Positions 27,439 to 28,368 of a stretch of DNA of 28,368 bases are shown here, in pieces. The first letter of the stretch is position 1; every line of letters begins with the position of its first letter. The stretch comes from Silene noctiflora (Eukaryota > Streptophyta > Magnoliopsida > Caryophyllales > Caryophyllaceae): positions 1 through 28,368 of the forward strand of contig VHZZ01011735.1 of NCBI GenBank assembly GCA_009801015.1. The letters run 5' to 3'. A program made the translations under genes and the position numbers. Below the pieces are notes generated by a model. That model saw only the letters and a list, made by a program, of their open reading frames with translations, did not search any database and had not been told where the DNA came from.

Positions 27439-27951
27439 TTAACAATCAGAACCGTAGTATCCCTCGCTACCCGAGTGGTCTGAATAATGCAGGTTGTAGC
27501 TGTCCTCGGCCGCCTGTTTCTCCGCAAGTTTTTTATGGTACTTGATTATCTCACGTACAGATTTGAAACGGCAGCACTTGTACATTATCTCCACCACCTT
27601 TTTACCTCTTGTAGCCATCATCAACCCATTATTGTTCTCACGAGCCAATTGTCTATTGTAATCCAACTTCGCTTTCGATGTCTTGGTTTCCACCAGAAAC
27701 CAGTTGGCCCAACGTCTACAAGTTTCAGCGACATTCTTCTTGTCATGCTTATCTAGCTTGTCAAAGATGGTGGTCATTACCCCCTTGACATCAATGAATG
27801 GATGATGGTTGTCACCATCACTGCATGAAGGTATGTTGTTTAGCGAGATGGATGACAACCGTGGTTTCTTCCACGCAACATAACCGTCAAGGAACTTGGC
27901 CTCGTCGTTGTGGTCTTTAAAGTAAGGCCTATTGCAGTAATTTCCTGCCAT
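27439..27951 (-). CDS. Small F-box-like hypothetical protein (170 aa)
   Basis: An uninterrupted minus-strand frame with start context ACC-ATG-G (good for plants) and TAA stop. Residues about 53-85 (FIDVKGVMTTIFDKLDKHDKK, then NVAETCRRWANWF) match the helix-turn-helix pattern of an F-box, the SKP1-binding module of SCF ubiquitin ligases: a hydrophobic I-F-x-x-L-D core followed by CxxW. The rest is basic and lysine-rich, ending in an acidic Ser/Tyr/Gly tail; there is no kelch, LRR or FBA domain. At 170 aa it is shorter than typical F-box proteins, so it may be a truncated family member or carried by an element. There are no introns. Confidence is moderate that it is coding, lower for the F-box name. 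Confidence 0.55.
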   Translation of the reverse strand: MAGNYCNRPYFKDHNDEAKFLDGYVAWKKPRLSSISLNNIPSCSDGDNHHPFIDVKGVMTTIFDKLDKHDKKNVAETCRRWANWFLVETKTSKAKLDYNRQLARENNNGLMMATRGKKVVEIMYKCCRFKSVREIIKYHKKLAEKQAAEDSYNLHYSDHSGSEGYYGSDC

Positions 27952-28368
27952 GGTAGTAGTTTGGGATTTGGACGTTTGGTGTTTTTGGGCGGTTAAGGCT
28001 GTGGAGGTGTGTGATGAAATGACTTTGTGTAAAGTGTTTAATGATAAGTTTCCTATTAATAATTACCTAACACTGCGTACATAGGTAGTCCAATGGCCTA
28101 GATTTTTTGCGTGTAGGAGGAGGCGAACAGTTGAGCCTTGTCATAATAATGACATTGGTTCATGGATTTACGTTGATATGGTACTATTAGTTGCTATGGT
28201 ACTCTGCATATATGGTGCTTCATATTCTTAATTTTTTACTGAAAGGGGTGTTAATCTGTCCATGTTGTGAGGGTAATGATTATGTGAATAATTCCTAATT
28301 TTTGTTTTAAAATAAATTCTCCCACTTACATTAAATTTCAGTACGTTCGACTATGGATTTACTTGCAA
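27952..28368. other. Upstream region of the F-box-like gene
   Basis: AT-rich DNA to the end of the window. A TATTAATAGG about 105 bp upstream of the minus-strand ATG (near 28050-28060) is a weak TATA-like candidate. Nothing else recognisable. Confidence 0.35.

Noticed and set aside
1..28368. CRISPR arrays, operons or other prokaryotic systems
   Set aside because: The window is eukaryotic nuclear DNA with spliceosomal introns; no regularly spaced repeat array or prokaryotic gene cluster is present.

Overview
The window is nuclear DNA from a flowering plant, almost certainly a eudicot. It is AT-rich, with many GT-AG introns, pyrimidine-rich acceptors, Stowaway-type MITEs carrying CTCCCTCC ends, an RTE-type LINE relic and a Helitron-like end. 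The run of Ns at 13236-13313 and the lone N at 1598 mark it as a draft assembly. I cannot place the species from sequence alone; Caryophyllales is a guess based on the style of the repeats.

One gene dominates. A 25-exon protein kinase gene on the + strand (2058-22622) encodes a MAP3K epsilon orthologue (Arabidopsis MAP3KE1/M3KE1 type). I rebuilt it exon by exon with GT-AG junctions and consistent phases. The CDS is 4092 nt, or 1363 aa, close to the Arabidopsis protein (about 1368 aa). Exons 1-10 encode the N-terminal kinase domain, exons 11-14 a variable acidic linker, and exons 15-25 the long ARM/HEAT-like C-terminal region. No exon is disrupted, so the gene looks functional.

Region by region: 1-1060 holds repeat-derived DNA with no gene. 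A TIR-bounded element (about 1061-1781) lies upstream of the gene. The probable promoter and leader (about 1850-2057) contains a perfect TGACGTCA palindrome and a candidate uORF. The introns host a pararetrovirus-like coding relic (intron 1), a GAY microsatellite (intron 3), a decayed antisense RTE LINE and a Stowaway MITE (intron 6), a tandem duplication that created a dead copy of the start of exon 8 (intron 7), a duplicated pyrimidine tract (intron 9), and further MITEs (introns 16, 20 and 22). Downstream (22623-24967) are the 3' UTR, a repeat with GGATATCC motifs enclosing a tRNA-derived SINE-like promoter, and a possible orphan first exon. From 24968 rightward there is a Helitron-like 3' end (minus strand) and a broken fragment of a CSB/RAD26-type (ERCC6, CHR8) SNF2 gene. 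On the minus strand at 27439-27951 lies a small F-box-like open reading frame of 170 aa.

I found no undescribed multi-gene system. The most unusual items are the exon-8 pseudo-exon, the Helitron end with the CSB fragment, the nested in-frame uORF over the bZIP-type palindrome, and the 70-nt intron 19 with two in-frame acceptors.
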